From positions 3,348,001 to 3,412,000 of the forward strand of contig NZ_CP022187.1 of assembly GCF_003111645.1 (NCBI RefSeq): DNA of 64,000 nucleotides, read 5' to 3'. This DNA comes from Parazoarcus communis. Lineage in GTDB: Bacteria; Pseudomonadota; Gammaproteobacteria; Burkholderiales; Rhodocyclaceae. The position numbers were made by a program, and so were the translations under genes. Below, piece after piece: positions 18,079 through 27,209 of the stretch. The notes under the pieces are model-generated. The model was not told where the DNA came from, did not search any database, and saw only the letters and a program-made list of their open reading frames with translations. Numbering within the stretch: the stretch's first letter is position 1; every line of letters starts with the position of its first letter.

Positions 18079-18515
18079 TTTGCTTCCGCCTTGCGCTGGA
18101 AAATGTCGTCGAGCACTTCTTCCACCATGACCTCGGGTGAGCGTCGCTGCAGCGAAGGCCGGTAGGACTCGCCGACGGCAAGGATTGTGTCCTCGCGACC
18201 GTCACGCAGCGTAATCGTGAGCCGCAGCAGATACATGGTGATATCCCACATCCAGCGATCCACATACGTCAGCGTAGCATCCACTTCGTGATCTGGCCGC
18301 GCGGCGGCGCTGGTGGTGACCTGATAGCCCAGCGCGGTCAGGCGCTTGGCGATGAGCAGGTCGATGTCCGCATCCTCGCCTTCGAGCTTTTGCACATGAA
18401 TGGTCTTGATCCGGGACAGATCTGCGTCTGGCGCCCGGGTGGATTGCAGCGATGCACACCCCGTGAGCAGGCCGATCAGCATGGTCAGCAGGGCGTATCT
18501 GAATAGTCGGGTCAT
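18075..18515 (-). CDS. Putative lipoprotein (146 aa)
   Basis: The signal peptide with lipobox is MTRLFRYALLTMLIGLLTGC. The mature part contains ASLQSTRAPDADLSRIKTIHV and VDATLTYVDRWMWDITMYLLRL, reminiscent of small periplasmic lipoproteins with a DUF-type alpha/beta fold; the family is not certain. It is the first gene of a two-gene unit with the lipoprotein at 17548-18078, read away from the divergent acuR-like gene. Confidence 0.75.
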   Translation of the reverse strand: MTRLFRYALLTMLIGLLTGCASLQSTRAPDADLSRIKTIHVQKLEGEDADIDLLIAKRLTALGYQVTTSAAARPDHEVDATLTYVDRWMWDITMYLLRLTITLRDGREDTILAVGESYRPSLQRRSPEVMVEEVLDDIFQRKAEAK

Positions 18516-18621
18516 GGATTTTCCTCTGCACTGGTTAGTTGTTCTGCATTGAGCGGCGGCGAGCGTAGCAGCATCGGTGGGGTATGCGCATGCGTTTTCT
18601 CAAACGATTCGAAAATTATTC

Positions 18622-18649
18622 TTGATTTTATAAGTGACCGGTCTATTAT
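18622..18649 (+). promoter_or_regulatory. acuR promoter with embedded operator, probably leaderless
   Basis: TTGATT (18622-18627) and TATTAT (18644-18649) are 16 bp apart. The spacer ends in the perfect palindrome GACCGGTC (18636-18643), the expected kind of site for a TetR-family repressor and placed to block the polymerase. Transcription would start about seven bases after the -10, at or next to the ATG at 18657, and no ribosome binding site is present. Confidence 0.65.
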
Positions 18650-18656
18650 AAAAAGC

Positions 18657-19295
18657 ATGACTGAAGCCACTGTTGCTCGCCGACGCGGTCGCCCCCCACG
18701 CCAGGAGGGCGCGCGCGACCATACCCGCGAGGTTCTGATGCGCGCCGGCACCGAGATCCTGACCGAGCACGGCTTTGCCAGCACCGGTATCGATCTGGTG
18801 CTGAAGCGTGCCGGGGTGCCGAAGGGCTCGTTCTATTACTACTTCAGCAGCAAGGAAGAGTTCGGCGCGGCCGTCATCGCGCAATACGCGAACTATTTCG
18901 CGCGCAAGCTGGATCGCTGGCTGCTGGACGAAGCCACGCCGCCGCTTGAGCGTCTGTCCGCTTTCGTGGCGGACGCCAAGGCGGGCATGTCGCGCTTCGA
19001 GTTTCGTCGCGGCTGTCTGATCGGCAACCTGGGGCAGGAGCTGGGTGCGCTCAACGAGAGCTACCGTGTCCAGCTCGAAGCGGTGTTCTGCGACTGGCAG
19101 CAGCGTCTCGCGCACTGCTTCGAGGCGGCGAAGAGGTGCGGGCAGCTCGCGCCCGATGCCGATGCGGCGGCGCTTGCCGAGTTTTTCTGGATCGGCTGGG
19201 AAGGTGCGGTGCTCAGAGCCAAGCTCGTGCGCAACGCCGAACCGCTGGATCGTTTTTACCGAGGTTTCCTCGCGGCTTTGCCGCGCGGGGCATAA
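18657..19295 (+). CDS. acuR: TetR-family repressor, AcuR-like
   Basis: 212 residues from ATG 18657. The N-terminal helix-turn-helix is typical of the family (TEILTEHGFASTGIDLVLKRAGVPKGSFYYYFSSKEEF), with a helical ligand-binding domain behind it. It is followed 24 bp later by an acuI-type acryloyl-CoA reductase gene, the pairing found in acrylate/DMSP systems, where AcuR responds to acrylate or acryloyl-CoA. The palindrome GACCGGTC between its own -35 and -10 predicts autorepression of acuR-acuI. Confidence 0.85.
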   Translation: MTEATVARRRGRPPRQEGARDHTREVLMRAGTEILTEHGFASTGIDLVLKRAGVPKGSFYYYFSSKEEFGAAVIAQYANYFARKLDRWLLDEATPPLERLSAFVADAKAGMSRFEFRRGCLIGNLGQELGALNESYRVQLEAVFCDWQQRLAHCFEAAKRCGQLAPDADAAALAEFFWIGWEGAVLRAKLVRNAEPLDRFYRGFLAALPRGA

Positions 19296-19319
19296 GTACA
19301 CCCACAGGAGGAGAGATAC

Positions 19320-20303
19320 ATGTTCAAGGGCATTCTGATCGAGAAGGACGACGCCGGCTATCGCGCCACGCTGAGCGACATCGACGAGGCGCAACTGCCT
19401 GAGGGCGACGTGACCGTCAACGTCCAGTACAGCACGCTGAACTACAAGGACGGTCTCGCGATCACCGGCAAGGGTCCGGTCGTGCGCAAGTTTCCGCTGG
19501 TACCGGGGATCGACCTGGTCGGCACCGTCGAGTCGAGCAGCCATGAAGGCATCGCCGCGGGCGACGCGGTCGTGCTCAATGGCTGGGGCGTGGGTGAAGG
19601 GCACTGGGGCGGGCTGGCGCAGAAGGCGAAGCTCAAGGGCGAGTGGCTGGTGCCGCTGCCCTCGGCATTTACGCCGAAGCAGGCGATGGCCATCGGCACC
19701 GCCGGCTATACCGCGATGCTGTGCGTGCTGGCGCTTGAGCGCCACGGCGTGACCCCGGACAAGGGCGAAATCCTGGTGACCGGCGCCAATGGTGGCGTGG
19801 GCAGCGTGGCCGTGGCCCTGCTGGCCAAGCTCGGCTACACCGTGGTGGCCTCCACCGGGCGTCCGCAGGAAGCGGATTACCTGAAGTCGCTCGGTGCGGC
19901 AGAGATCATCGACCGCGCGCAGTTCTCCGCAGCTGGCCGCCCGCTCGCGAAAGAGCGCTGGGCCGGTGCGGTGGATACCGTCGGCAGCCACACCCTGGCC
20001 AACGTCTGCGCCAGCACCCGCTATCGCGGTGTGGTCACCGCCTGCGGTCTCGCCCAGGGCATGGACTTCCCCGCCACCGTGGCGCCCTTCATCCTGCGCG
20101 GCGTCACTCTTGCCGGTGTCGACAGCGTGATGTGCCCGCGTGTCGATCGCCTCGAAGCGTGGGCACGTCTGGCACGTGACCTCGATGTCAGCAAGCTTGA
20201 TCTCATCACCCACGAGATCGCGCTGTCTGATGCCATTCCGGCGGCTGCCGAGCTGCTCGAAGGCAAGATCCGCGGTCGCGTTGTGGTTGATGTAAACCGC
20301 TGA
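19320..20303 (+). CDS. acuI: Acryloyl-CoA reductase AcuI/YhdH (MDR family)
   Basis: 327 residues with AGGAGG upstream. It is a medium-chain reductase without the zinc sites: [28 protein letters not shown], the nucleotide-binding [21 protein letters not shown] and the terminal IRGRVVVDV all match the YhdH/AcuI subfamily. It reduces acryloyl-CoA to propionyl-CoA with NADPH and so detoxifies a reactive acyl-CoA. Co-transcribed with the repressor just upstream. Confidence 0.9.
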   Translation: MFKGILIEKDDAGYRATLSDIDEAQLPEGDVTVNVQYSTLNYKDGLAITGKGPVVRKFPLVPGIDLVGTVESSSHEGIAAGDAVVLNGWGVGEGHWGGLAQKAKLKGEWLVPLPSAFTPKQAMAIGTAGYTAMLCVLALERHGVTPDKGEILVTGANGGVGSVAVALLAKLGYTVVASTGRPQEADYLKSLGAAEIIDRAQFSAAGRPLAKERWAGAVDTVGSHTLANVCASTRYRGVVTACGLAQGMDFPATVAPFILRGVTLAGVDSVMCPRVDRLEAWARLARDLDVSKLDLITHEIALSDAIPAAAELLEGKIRGRVVVDVNR

Positions 20304-20323
20304 TCAAGTGTTAATTTCCGAGA

Positions 20324-20353
20324 CGATGGCCGCGTCAGCATGCGCGGCCATCG
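20324..20353 (+). terminator. Hairpin after acuI
   Basis: An 11-bp perfect stem (CGATGGCCGCG with CGCGGCCATCG) around TCAGCATG follows acuI by 20 bp. No T-run follows directly, so termination may be partial; a TATAAC -10-like element at 20384-20389, inside an imperfect palindrome, could start the next gene. Confidence 0.5.
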
Positions 20354-20423
20354 CAGCGTCAGTGAGCTGATTTTTCTGTCGCCTATAACAATTACAGGCA
20401 CGTTTTTTTGTGAGGAGAACCGC

Positions 20424-21005
20424 ATGACCGATCGTTCCATCAGCCGCTTCCCCGTTCCCGAGCTCGCCGAGCTGCCCGAGGACATCCGCAACAGGATTCT
20501 GGCGGTGCAGGAAAAGGCTGGCTTCATTCCCAATGTGTTTCTGATGCTGGCGCATCGCCCGGCCGAATTCCGCGCCTTTTTTGACTATCACGATGCGTTG
20601 ATGGAAAAGGATGTCGGCCTGTCCAAGGCCGAGCGCGAGATGATCGTGGTCGCCACCTCGGGCGTGAGTGAGTGTCTGTACTGTGTCGTCGCGCACGGCG
20701 CGGTGTTGCGTATTCGCGCCAAGAACCCGCGTGTCGCCGACCAGCTGGCGACCAACTACCGCAAGGCCGAGATCACGCCGCGTCAGCGCGCGATGCTCGA
20801 TTTCGCGGTCAAGCTGTCGACCCGCGGCGGAGAAATCGAAGCCGCCGACATGGACGCGCTGCGCGAACATGGCTTTGACGACGAGGCCATCTGGGACATC
20901 GGCGCGATCACCGCGTTCTTCAGCATGAGCAACCGCCTGGTGCACCTCACCGGCACGCCGCCCAACGAGCAGTTCTACCTGATGGGCCGCATGCCCAAGG
21001 CCTGA
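20424..21005 (+). CDS. AhpD-like peroxidase-related protein (carboxymuconolactone decarboxylase fold)
   Basis: 193 residues from ATG 20424; GAGGAG at 20412-20417 decides the start. The helical AhpD fold carries the redox motif CLYCVVAHG (Cys-x-x-Cys followed by His), with the family patterns AEREMIVVATSGVSE and DDEAIWDIGAITAFFSMSNRL. Relatives act as alkylhydroperoxidases or disulfide reductases. It lies just behind acuRI and may deal with electrophile stress (inference). Confidence 0.85.
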   Translation: MTDRSISRFPVPELAELPEDIRNRILAVQEKAGFIPNVFLMLAHRPAEFRAFFDYHDALMEKDVGLSKAEREMIVVATSGVSECLYCVVAHGAVLRIRAKNPRVADQLATNYRKAEITPRQRAMLDFAVKLSTRGGEIEAADMDALREHGFDDEAIWDIGAITAFFSMSNRLVHLTGTPPNEQFYLMGRMPKA

Positions 21006-21068
21006 GCCCTCAGGTCCTGAAGCTTCATCCGGGGTGGCAGGCTTGGCTCCGTGCCCCGGATGAAGTGC

Positions 21069-21674
21069 TCAGCTGCGTTTCAGGATCAGACTGAAGTTAT
21101 TCGCCGGCATGGCGATGACTTCGTCGAGGCACAGCCCGCACGCGGCTGCTTCAGCCTCCACCGCTTCGATATCCCGCACACCGAATTCCGGATCGCGACG
21201 CTTGAGCCAGGCATCGAATTCCTCGTTGCTCGGCGCGGTGTGCCGACCTTCGCGCCGATAAGGGCCGTACAGATACACGATGCCACCTTCTGGCAGCACC
21301 CGTGCTGCGCCCGCGAGCAAGGCTGGCGTGCTTTCCCATGGCGAGTAATGGATCACATTGATGCTCACCAGGGCGTCGGCCCGGGTGAGCGGCCACGTCG
21401 GCGCGCGCACGTCGAGCGCCAGCGGTGCGGCGACGTTTCCTGCGCCGGCGTGCTCGGTCCAGGCCCTGATCGAAGCCAGCGCCGCAGGATTCGTGTCGCT
21501 CGGCTGCCAGTTCAGGTGCGACAGTGCCTGAGCAAAGTACACCGCATGTTCGCCGGTGCCACTGCCGATCTCCAGCACCGTGCCCGCGGCGGGCAGCACG
21601 CGCTGCAGGACGGGGAGAATGAGGTGGCGATTGCGCTCGGTAGCGGGGGCGAACTGGCGTGGGTCGAGCTGCAT
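21069..21674 (-). CDS. SAM-dependent methyltransferase, DUF938 family
   Basis: 201 residues from ATG 21674 with AGGAA upstream. The N-terminal ERNRHLILPVLQRVLPAAG and motif I LEIGSGTGEHAVYFAQ are characteristic of DUF938, as are VSINVIHYSPWESTPALLAGAARVL and NEEFDAWLKRRDPEFGVRD. The class I Rossmann fold binds S-adenosylmethionine; the substrate is unknown. It starts 32 bp after the FIST gene stop and is probably co-transcribed with it. Confidence 0.9.
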   Translation of the reverse strand: MQLDPRQFAPATERNRHLILPVLQRVLPAAGTVLEIGSGTGEHAVYFAQALSHLNWQPSDTNPAALASIRAWTEHAGAGNVAAPLALDVRAPTWPLTRADALVSINVIHYSPWESTPALLAGAARVLPEGGIVYLYGPYRREGRHTAPSNEEFDAWLKRRDPEFGVRDIEAVEAEAAACGLCLDEVIAMPANNFSLILKRS

Positions 21675-21705
21675 CGGGTTCCTGTTCAGCGGGGTGGCGA
21701 GGTTT

Positions 21706-22890
21706 TCAGGCTGCCATGGTAAACACGCTGAGCACCCCGGTGTAGCCGTAGAGCCGGTCGCGCGCGATCTCGCCGTTGGCAAAGAAGCCGACCAGCGGCA
21801 GCTCGCCGAGCACGTCGCGGATGGCGGACAGCTCTGCATCCGGCGTACCGAAGTGTGGGCCGCCGCGGCCGACACAGCTGACGTAGATGGCACCGGCGGC
21901 GCGCTGCTTGCTCGTTTCGAGCTCATCCCTGATCTCGGTCGCGATGCGGCGAACATCCTCCAGTGCGGCTTTGGGGTTGCGGCGGCAGAAGGTGAGCTGC
22001 GCGCCGGTCTCAACCTCGTCGCCGATGGCCAGCACCCGGGCGCGGGGATCGAGACCGATGATGTGGCGCACCAGGGTGTCCGGGCCGAAGCGGGCCGGCG
22101 TGGAGGCCTGGTCGTCGCTGCTGCGGCACAGTCCAACCAGGGTCGAGGACAAGGCTTCGGCCATCTCCTCGACAGCGAGGTCGTTCGCCAGCCCCAGATC
22201 CTGCAGGGCGCAGGCAAGCGCCGGCTGGCCGTCGAGGGTGAGCACGTTATTGTCCTCGGCCCGTGTCACCTGCCGTGCCGGCCCCATGGGCTGGCAGCCC
22301 TGCGTCACCCGCGACAGCAGGCCGACTTCCTCTCCAAAGGCGACACCCGACAGTCCTCCGGTAAGCACTGCGTCGGCAATCTGCAAGGTATGGGTGCGGG
22401 CCGAAGACAGCCCGCCGAACAGGTATCCGGTCGCAGTCCGCTCGGCCAACTCGGGCAGCAACTCCTGCAGGTCGGGCGTGGTGCCGTCGGCATGCACGAG
22501 CGCGGTGTGGGCGTTGAACGCGCCGGCTTCCGGCGTCATCGGCAAGGGCTGGCGACCGGAGAACAGCCTGAAGGAAGGGCGCGGCATGGGGGCGAGCATC
22601 AGGGCAATGGCGGGCTCGTCGATGTACTCAACGCCACTGGCCGCGATGCCGATCCCGACCGTGCCCACCCAGCTCACACCGGGCAGGTGTTGCCTGAGTT
22701 CGGCGAGTATCGCTTCCGCCGCATCGGCAAAGGGGTCGGTCAGATAGCACCAGCCCAGCGTGTATTCGGCCACCGGCGCCGCACCCGCGTCCGCTTTCGC
22801 AGCGCGGGTCAGCTGTTCCAGACAGTGATTCAGCGCGGTGCGCCAGTCGGGGTTGTTGTCGTGCGCGGCAATGAAAGGCGAGATGGACAT
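21706..22890 (-). CDS. FIST domain sensory protein
   Basis: 394 residues with both FIST_N (for example WVGTVGIGIAASGVEYIDEPAIALML) and FIST_C (AAGAIYVSCVGRGGPHFGTPDAELSAIRDVLGELPLVGFFANGE) domains. FIST domains are proposed to bind small ligands such as amino acids and usually sit with signalling proteins. Here the protein is free-standing and cytoplasmic, with no signal peptide and no output domain, and is followed by the DUF938 methyltransferase gene. Confidence 0.9.
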   Translation of the reverse strand: MSISPFIAAHDNNPDWRTALNHCLEQLTRAAKADAGAAPVAEYTLGWCYLTDPFADAAEAILAELRQHLPGVSWVGTVGIGIAASGVEYIDEPAIALMLAPMPRPSFRLFSGRQPLPMTPEAGAFNAHTALVHADGTTPDLQELLPELAERTATGYLFGGLSSARTHTLQIADAVLTGGLSGVAFGEEVGLLSRVTQGCQPMGPARQVTRAEDNNVLTLDGQPALACALQDLGLANDLAVEEMAEALSSTLVGLCRSSDDQASTPARFGPDTLVRHIIGLDPRARVLAIGDEVETGAQLTFCRRNPKAALEDVRRIATEIRDELETSKQRAAGAIYVSCVGRGGPHFGTPDAELSAIRDVLGELPLVGFFANGEIARDRLYGYTGVLSVFTMAA

Positions 22891-22981
22891 GGCAGTCTTG
22901 AATCCGTGAGGTTCAAGGTCTGACAGCGTTTTTCGCCTCCGGTTTGCGCCGGCGACACTTTGTTGCCGTCAGGCTGCCCGC

Positions 22982-23776
22982 CTACAGCGGCGAATCGCCC
23001 TGACGCTCCCGCCAGGTGGAGAGGAACTGCTTCAGGCGCGGGCTCTGCGGTGCGCCGAAGATCTGCTCCGGCGGGCCTTGTTCCTCGATGATGCCTTCGG
23101 CAAGAAAGACCACCTTGTCCGACACTTTTGCGGCGAAGCCCATTTCATGGGTGACGATCACCATGGTCATGCCTTCTTCGGACAGGGCGCGGATCACGTT
23201 GAGCACTTCACCGACCAGCTCCGGGTCGAGCGCAGAGGTCGGTTCATCGAACAGCATGATCTTCGGCTGCATGGTCAGTGCGCGGGCGATGGCGACGCGC
23301 TGCTGCTGCCCGCCCGAGAGCTGGCCGGGGTAGGCGTCTGCCTTGTGCTGCAGGCCGACGCGCTCCAGTTCCGCCAGCGCACGTTTGCGCGCTTCGTCTT
23401 TCGCCACGCCCTTGACCAGCCGCAGCGGGGTCGACACGTTGTCGATCACGCTCATGTGCGGCCACAGGTTGAACTGCTGGAACACCATGCAGACATCGCT
23501 CAGCGACGCCCGGATGGCGTGCTCCGGCAGCCGGTAGTAGGTGCCCACGCCGGTGGTGCCGTAACCCAGCAGCCGGTTGTTGATCAGGATCTCCCCGGCG
23601 TTGTACTCCTCAAGGAAGTTCATGCAGCGGAGCAGGGTGGATTTGCCCGATCCCGAGCCGCCGATGATGGTCACGACTTCCTTGGGCTCGATGTCCAGGC
23701 TCACGCCCTTGATGACCTCGTGATCACCGTAGCGCTTGCGCACGTCCTTGAGCTTGATTGCGTAGTTGTGCTGCAT
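22982..23776 (-). CDS. Polar amino-acid ABC transporter, ATP-binding protein
   Basis: 264 residues. Walker [10 protein letters not shown] (about 39-47), Q-loop [11 protein letters not shown], signature [15 protein letters not shown], Walker [13 protein letters not shown] and the switch His in VTHEMGFA are intact, in the HisP/GlnQ/ArgT pattern. It is the last gene of the leftward operon binding protein - permease - permease - ATPase and energises uptake. Eleven bases separate it from the second permease. Confidence 0.93.
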   Translation of the reverse strand: MQHNYAIKLKDVRKRYGDHEVIKGVSLDIEPKEVVTIIGGSGSGKSTLLRCMNFLEEYNAGEILINNRLLGYGTTGVGTYYRLPEHAIRASLSDVCMVFQQFNLWPHMSVIDNVSTPLRLVKGVAKDEARKRALAELERVGLQHKADAYPGQLSGGQQQRVAIARALTMQPKIMLFDEPTSALDPELVGEVLNVIRALSEEGMTMVIVTHEMGFAAKVSDKVVFLAEGIIEEQGPPEQIFGAPQSPRLKQFLSTWRERQGDSPL

Positions 23777-23786
23777 GATGGCTCCT

Positions 23787-24452
23787 TCAGGCTGGGCGGG
23801 CGAGATGTCGGGTGAAGCGGCGCTCGATCATGTGACCGCCGCGGGCAACGCCCACGGTGAGCGCCCAGTAGGTCAGCGCCAGCACCGCGTAGGGCTCGAC
23901 GATGGCGAAGTTTTCGTTGGCGATGCGCATCGCGATCGTGGTCAGCTCCGGCACGGTGATGATCGACAGCACCGAGGACTCCTTGAGCAGGATGACGGTC
24001 TGCCCCACCAGGGGCGGCATGCAGCGCGCCAGCATCTGCGGCCACACCACCACACGCAAGGTCTGTGCGGCGTTCATGCCGAGATCGCGCGCCGCTTCAA
24101 GCTGGCCGCGCGGCACCGCCTCGATGCCGGCACGGAAGATCTCGGCAAAGTAGGCCGCGCCGTACATTGCCAGGCCGGTGATGCCGACCTGCTCGGCCGA
24201 CCATTCGATGCCGACGTAGGGCCCGCCGTAGAACACCACATACAGCTGAACCAGCAGCGGTGTGCCGCGAAACAGCGTGATGTAGGCGCGATACAGAAAG
24301 TCGAGGCGGGGGCCGAAGAGTTTCCTGAACCCGAGCAGCAGCATGCCGCCGACGAGTCCGAGCCCGATGCCCGCCGCGCACAGGCGGATCGTCATCCACA
24401 GGCCGGCCTTGAGGGCGTCGGCGTTGGCCGTAATCAGTCCAAAATCGAACAT
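23787..24452 (-). CDS. Polar amino-acid ABC transporter permease (second)
   Basis: 221 residues from ATG 24452, with GGAG upstream. Several membrane helices and the HisM/HisQ-type coupling loop [30 protein letters not shown] are present. It forms the channel as a heterodimer with the permease at 24466-25116; both begin with MFDF, suggesting an old duplication. Confidence 0.92.
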   Translation of the reverse strand: MFDFGLITANADALKAGLWMTIRLCAAGIGLGLVGGMLLLGFRKLFGPRLDFLYRAYITLFRGTPLLVQLYVVFYGGPYVGIEWSAEQVGITGLAMYGAAYFAEIFRAGIEAVPRGQLEAARDLGMNAAQTLRVVVWPQMLARCMPPLVGQTVILLKESSVLSIITVPELTTIAMRIANENFAIVEPYAVLALTYWALTVGVARGGHMIERRFTRHLARPA

Positions 24453-24465
24453 GGTGAGCTCCGTT

Positions 24466-25116
24466 TCAGCCAGCGGGCAGGCGACGTTCGAGCCACGCGC
24501 CAATGCGCGCAGTACTCATCGTCAGCACCAGGTAAAGGACACCGGCCGCGACAAAGAACTCGATCGGGCGGTAGGTGGTCGAGGCGTACACCTGGGCGGT
24601 TCGCATCAGCTCGGTGACCGCAACGGTGGACACCAGGGCGGAGTTCTTGATGATGTCGATGGTTTCGTTGGTCAGCGCCGGCAGCATGGAACGAAAGACC
24701 TGTGGCACCTGAACGTGGCGCAGCGTCTGCCAGCGCGTGAGTCCGAGATCGCGTGCGGCCTCAAGCTGGCCCCGTGGCAGCATCAGGAAACCGGCGCGCA
24801 GGATCTCGCCCTGAAAGGCGGCGGTGTTCAGCGTGAGTGCAAGTACCGCGGCAACCAGCGGCGGCAGGCTGATCCCGGTTGCGGGCAGGGCGTAGAACAC
24901 CAGCGTGAGCTGCACCAGCAGCGGCGTGCCGCGAAAGAAGCTCACATAGAGGCGACTGATGGCGGACAGCCAGCGCAGGTGACTCACACTGCCAAGGCAG
25001 ATCGCCCAGCCGAGGAAGAAACCCAGGGCGATAGCCGTGATCGACACGCCGAAGGTGGCGGCCAGACCGGTAAGCAGTTGGGGCAGTGTCGTCAGGACGA
25101 CCGTGAAATCGAACAT
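24466..25116 (-). CDS. Polar amino-acid ABC transporter permease (first)
   Basis: 216 residues with five or six membrane helices. The coupling motif is [30 protein letters not shown], and the N-terminal [12 protein letters not shown] matches HisM/GlnP family permeases. It partners the permease at 23787-24452. It is separated from the binding-protein gene by a strong hairpin. Confidence 0.92.
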   Translation of the reverse strand: MFDFTVVLTTLPQLLTGLAATFGVSITAIALGFFLGWAICLGSVSHLRWLSAISRLYVSFFRGTPLLVQLTLVFYALPATGISLPPLVAAVLALTLNTAAFQGEILRAGFLMLPRGQLEAARDLGLTRWQTLRHVQVPQVFRSMLPALTNETIDIIKNSALVSTVAVTELMRTAQVYASTTYRPIEFFVAAGVLYLVLTMSTARIGAWLERRLPAG

Positions 25117-25127
25117 GGCGCTCTCCC

Positions 25128-25154
25128 GACCGACCGGCGCCAGGCCGGTCGGTC
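25128..25154 (-). terminator. Intercistronic hairpin after the binding-protein gene
   Basis: GACCGACCGGC (25128-25138) pairs perfectly with GCCGGTCGGTC (25144-25154). It has no T-run and lies inside the operon, so it is best read as a structure that stops 3' exonucleases and keeps the binding-protein message more abundant than the permease messages, as known for other ABC operons. Confidence 0.6.
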
Positions 25155-25164
25155 AGCGGATGAC

Positions 25165-26013
25165 TCAATTGACCGGCGTCGGAACCTTGTCGGACGGGAC
25201 GGGCATCGTGAATCCGAACCATTTCTGCTGCAGTTCGGCGAGCTTGCCGCTCTTGTTGAGCTTGGCAATGCCGTCGCTGAAGAGCGCGACCAGCGAGGCG
25301 CTGTCTGCGTCGTTGCGGCCAACCCAGCCGTAGTAGGTGGCGGGGCCGAACGGAGGCATCACGATTTCGAACACATCCGGACGCTCCTTGACCAGCGGAG
25401 CGAGGTTCGGCAGTGCCTGGGCGACGGCATCCACACGGCGCGAGGCCAGGGCGGCGTAGGCTTCGTTGTAGTCGATGAACTCCTTGACCTCCTTCAGCGC
25501 CTTGCCCATCGGTTTCAGCGTCTTCTCGTCGTACTCGCGCAACAGCTGCACCTGAGCGGCACCCGACTGGCTGCCGACGACCATGCCGGCCATGTCTTCG
25601 GCCTTGTTGATGCGGGTGTCGCCCTTGCGCTTGAGCACGGTGACGTCCGCAGTCGAGATCGGCAGCGTGAAGGCGTAGTTGGCTGCGCGGACCTTGGTCA
25701 TCGTCAGTGAGGTGGCGACAAAGTCGAAGCGGCCTGCGGTCAGGCCGGGCAGGATGCCCTGGAACGGCACATCGAGCTGCTTGAGCTTCACGCCGGGCAG
25801 GTCCTTCATCACCTCGGTGAGAATGTCCTTGCCGTAACCGACGATCTTGCCGTCCTCGAGCATTTCATACGGCGCGTAGCGGGCTTCGGTGGCGATCACG
25901 ATCTCGCCCTTCTCCTTGATCTTGGAGAGCAGGTCGGCGTGGGCGGCGGTAGCGGCAAGTGGCAGCAGCGCACCAATGAGGAGGCGACTGAGCAGCGGGC
26001 GAATCGTCTTCAT
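25165..26013 (-). CDS. Periplasmic amino-acid-binding protein of the ABC transporter
   Basis: 282 residues. The signal peptide runs to about residue 26 (MKTIRPLLSRLLIGALLPLA, then ATAAHA), followed by the SBP family 3 pattern: GEIVIATEARYAPYEML, VGYGKDILTEV, FDFVATSLTMTKVRAANYAFTLP. It captures a polar amino acid or opine-like ligand for the permeases encoded downstream. The exact ligand cannot be read from the sequence. The divergent LysR gene at 26207 is the probable regulator. Confidence 0.92.
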   Translation of the reverse strand: MKTIRPLLSRLLIGALLPLAATAAHADLLSKIKEKGEIVIATEARYAPYEMLEDGKIVGYGKDILTEVMKDLPGVKLKQLDVPFQGILPGLTAGRFDFVATSLTMTKVRAANYAFTLPISTADVTVLKRKGDTRINKAEDMAGMVVGSQSGAAQVQLLREYDEKTLKPMGKALKEVKEFIDYNEAYAALASRRVDAVAQALPNLAPLVKERPDVFEIVMPPFGPATYYGWVGRNDADSASLVALFSDGIAKLNKSGKLAELQQKWFGFTMPVPSDKVPTPVN

Positions 26014-26136
26014 GGCAGTTCCTTGTCAATATTGAGTAAGTCTGTGGCGCCTCCGGGGAAGGCCGGGTGTGCATCGCGGAATCCAGATTGCCGGGACGTG
26101 CTGCGCAGCACAAACGACAATTATTAATCCGCTTTC

Positions 26137-26151
26137 ATTAGCATTTCTAAT
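26137..26151. promoter_or_regulatory. LysR-type operator in the transporter/regulator gap
   Basis: ATTAG (26137-26141) and CTAAT (26147-26151) form a perfect inverted repeat with a 5-bp spacer in the gap between the divergent transporter operon and lysR gene, with the T-N11-A geometry of LysR-family sites. Confidence 0.6.
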
Positions 26152-26206
26152 GTCGGTACGAATATTGCTTAAGCTTTACTGAGAGCACTCTTTGCAGGGG
26201 TCAGAA

Positions 26207-27166
26207 ATGCCCGATTCGCGACACCTTCCTCCACTGGATTCATTGCGTTACTTTGAAGCATCCGCACGCCACGGCAGCTTCACCCGAGCAGCGCAAGAGC
26301 TATGCCTGACGCAGAGCGCGGTCAGCCAGAAGATCCTCGCGCTGGAAGCCCGTCTCGGCTATCCGCTGTTCGAACGTCTGCCGCGCGGGCTGCGGCTGAC
26401 CAGGGAAGGCGGGCGCCTGCTGCAGGGGGTGTCGGCCGCATTCGAGCTGCTCACCAACACGATGCACACGATCCGCAGCGAGGCGCAGGAGGGCACCTTG
26501 AAGGTGCGCGTGATGCCCTCTTTCGCGAAAAGGTGGCTGATGCCACGTCTGCCGCGCTTCTCTGCCGCCTATCCGAACATCAGGCTGCTGATCGACGGCG
26601 ACATGACCCCGGCCAACTTCAAGGCCGACGAGGTGGACGTCGCGGTGTCCTGCGAATGGATCGACAACACCCGTCTGCTGCAGCTCCAGCTGTTCGAGGA
26701 TGTGAGCTATCCGGTGGTCAACCCGCAGCTGCAGGAGGTGCTCAAGCTCAAGGACTACATCGACCTTGCGCGCACGCAGCTCCTGCACGATTCCCTGCCG
26801 CAGGCGAACTACAGCACCAACTGGGACGTGTTCTTCACCCGGATCTCGCGCTTCGACGTGAGCACGCGCGGCGGCGCGGCCTTTTCACCGGCCGATCTCG
26901 TGATCCAGGCTGCATGCGGGGGGCAGGGCGTCAGCCTCGCGCGCCATTCGCTGTGTGCGGACGACCTTGCTGAAGGGCGTCTGATGCGTCCCTTCCCCGA
27001 CGTGATCCAGGAGGGCGCGGTGTATCTGGTGTGTCCGCTGGCGGATCAGACGCGTCCCCGTGTTGCTGCATTCATCGAATGGATGCGGGCCGAGGCCGAG
27101 GATCACGTGCGGTGCCGCGACGCTGCGCTGCAGCTCAGTTTCGACAAGGAGCCGGTGGCGGCCTGA
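26207..27166 (+). CDS. LysR-family regulator, GcvA-like
   Basis: 319 residues from ATG 26207 with AGGGG upstream. The N-terminal winged helix-turn-helix is clear (LPPLDSLRYFEASARHGSFTRAAQELCLTQSAVSQKI), with a C-terminal periplasmic-binding-like effector domain. The LPPLxxLR(Y/A)FEA start and 'QxxLFxDxxxPVxxP' style pattern resemble GcvA. It is divergent from the amino-acid ABC transporter, with an ATTAG-N5-CTAAT site in the gap, and presumably controls that operon. Confidence 0.9.
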   Translation: MPDSRHLPPLDSLRYFEASARHGSFTRAAQELCLTQSAVSQKILALEARLGYPLFERLPRGLRLTREGGRLLQGVSAAFELLTNTMHTIRSEAQEGTLKVRVMPSFAKRWLMPRLPRFSAAYPNIRLLIDGDMTPANFKADEVDVAVSCEWIDNTRLLQLQLFEDVSYPVVNPQLQEVLKLKDYIDLARTQLLHDSLPQANYSTNWDVFFTRISRFDVSTRGGAAFSPADLVIQAACGGQGVSLARHSLCADDLAEGRLMRPFPDVIQEGAVYLVCPLADQTRPRVAAFIEWMRAEAEDHVRCRDAALQLSFDKEPVAA

Positions 27167-27178
27167 GCGTGTGCACAC

Positions 27179-27209
27179 CCCGGCCGGGGGGCTTCAAGCC
27201 CCGGCCGGG
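27179..27209. terminator. Convergent terminator hairpin between two LysR genes
   Basis: An 11-bp GC stem (CCCGGCCGGGG with CCCCGGCCGGG) lies between the stops of two convergent lysR genes and overlaps the end of the leftward one. There is no T-run; the stem strength and position suggest a bidirectional stop. Confidence 0.55.
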
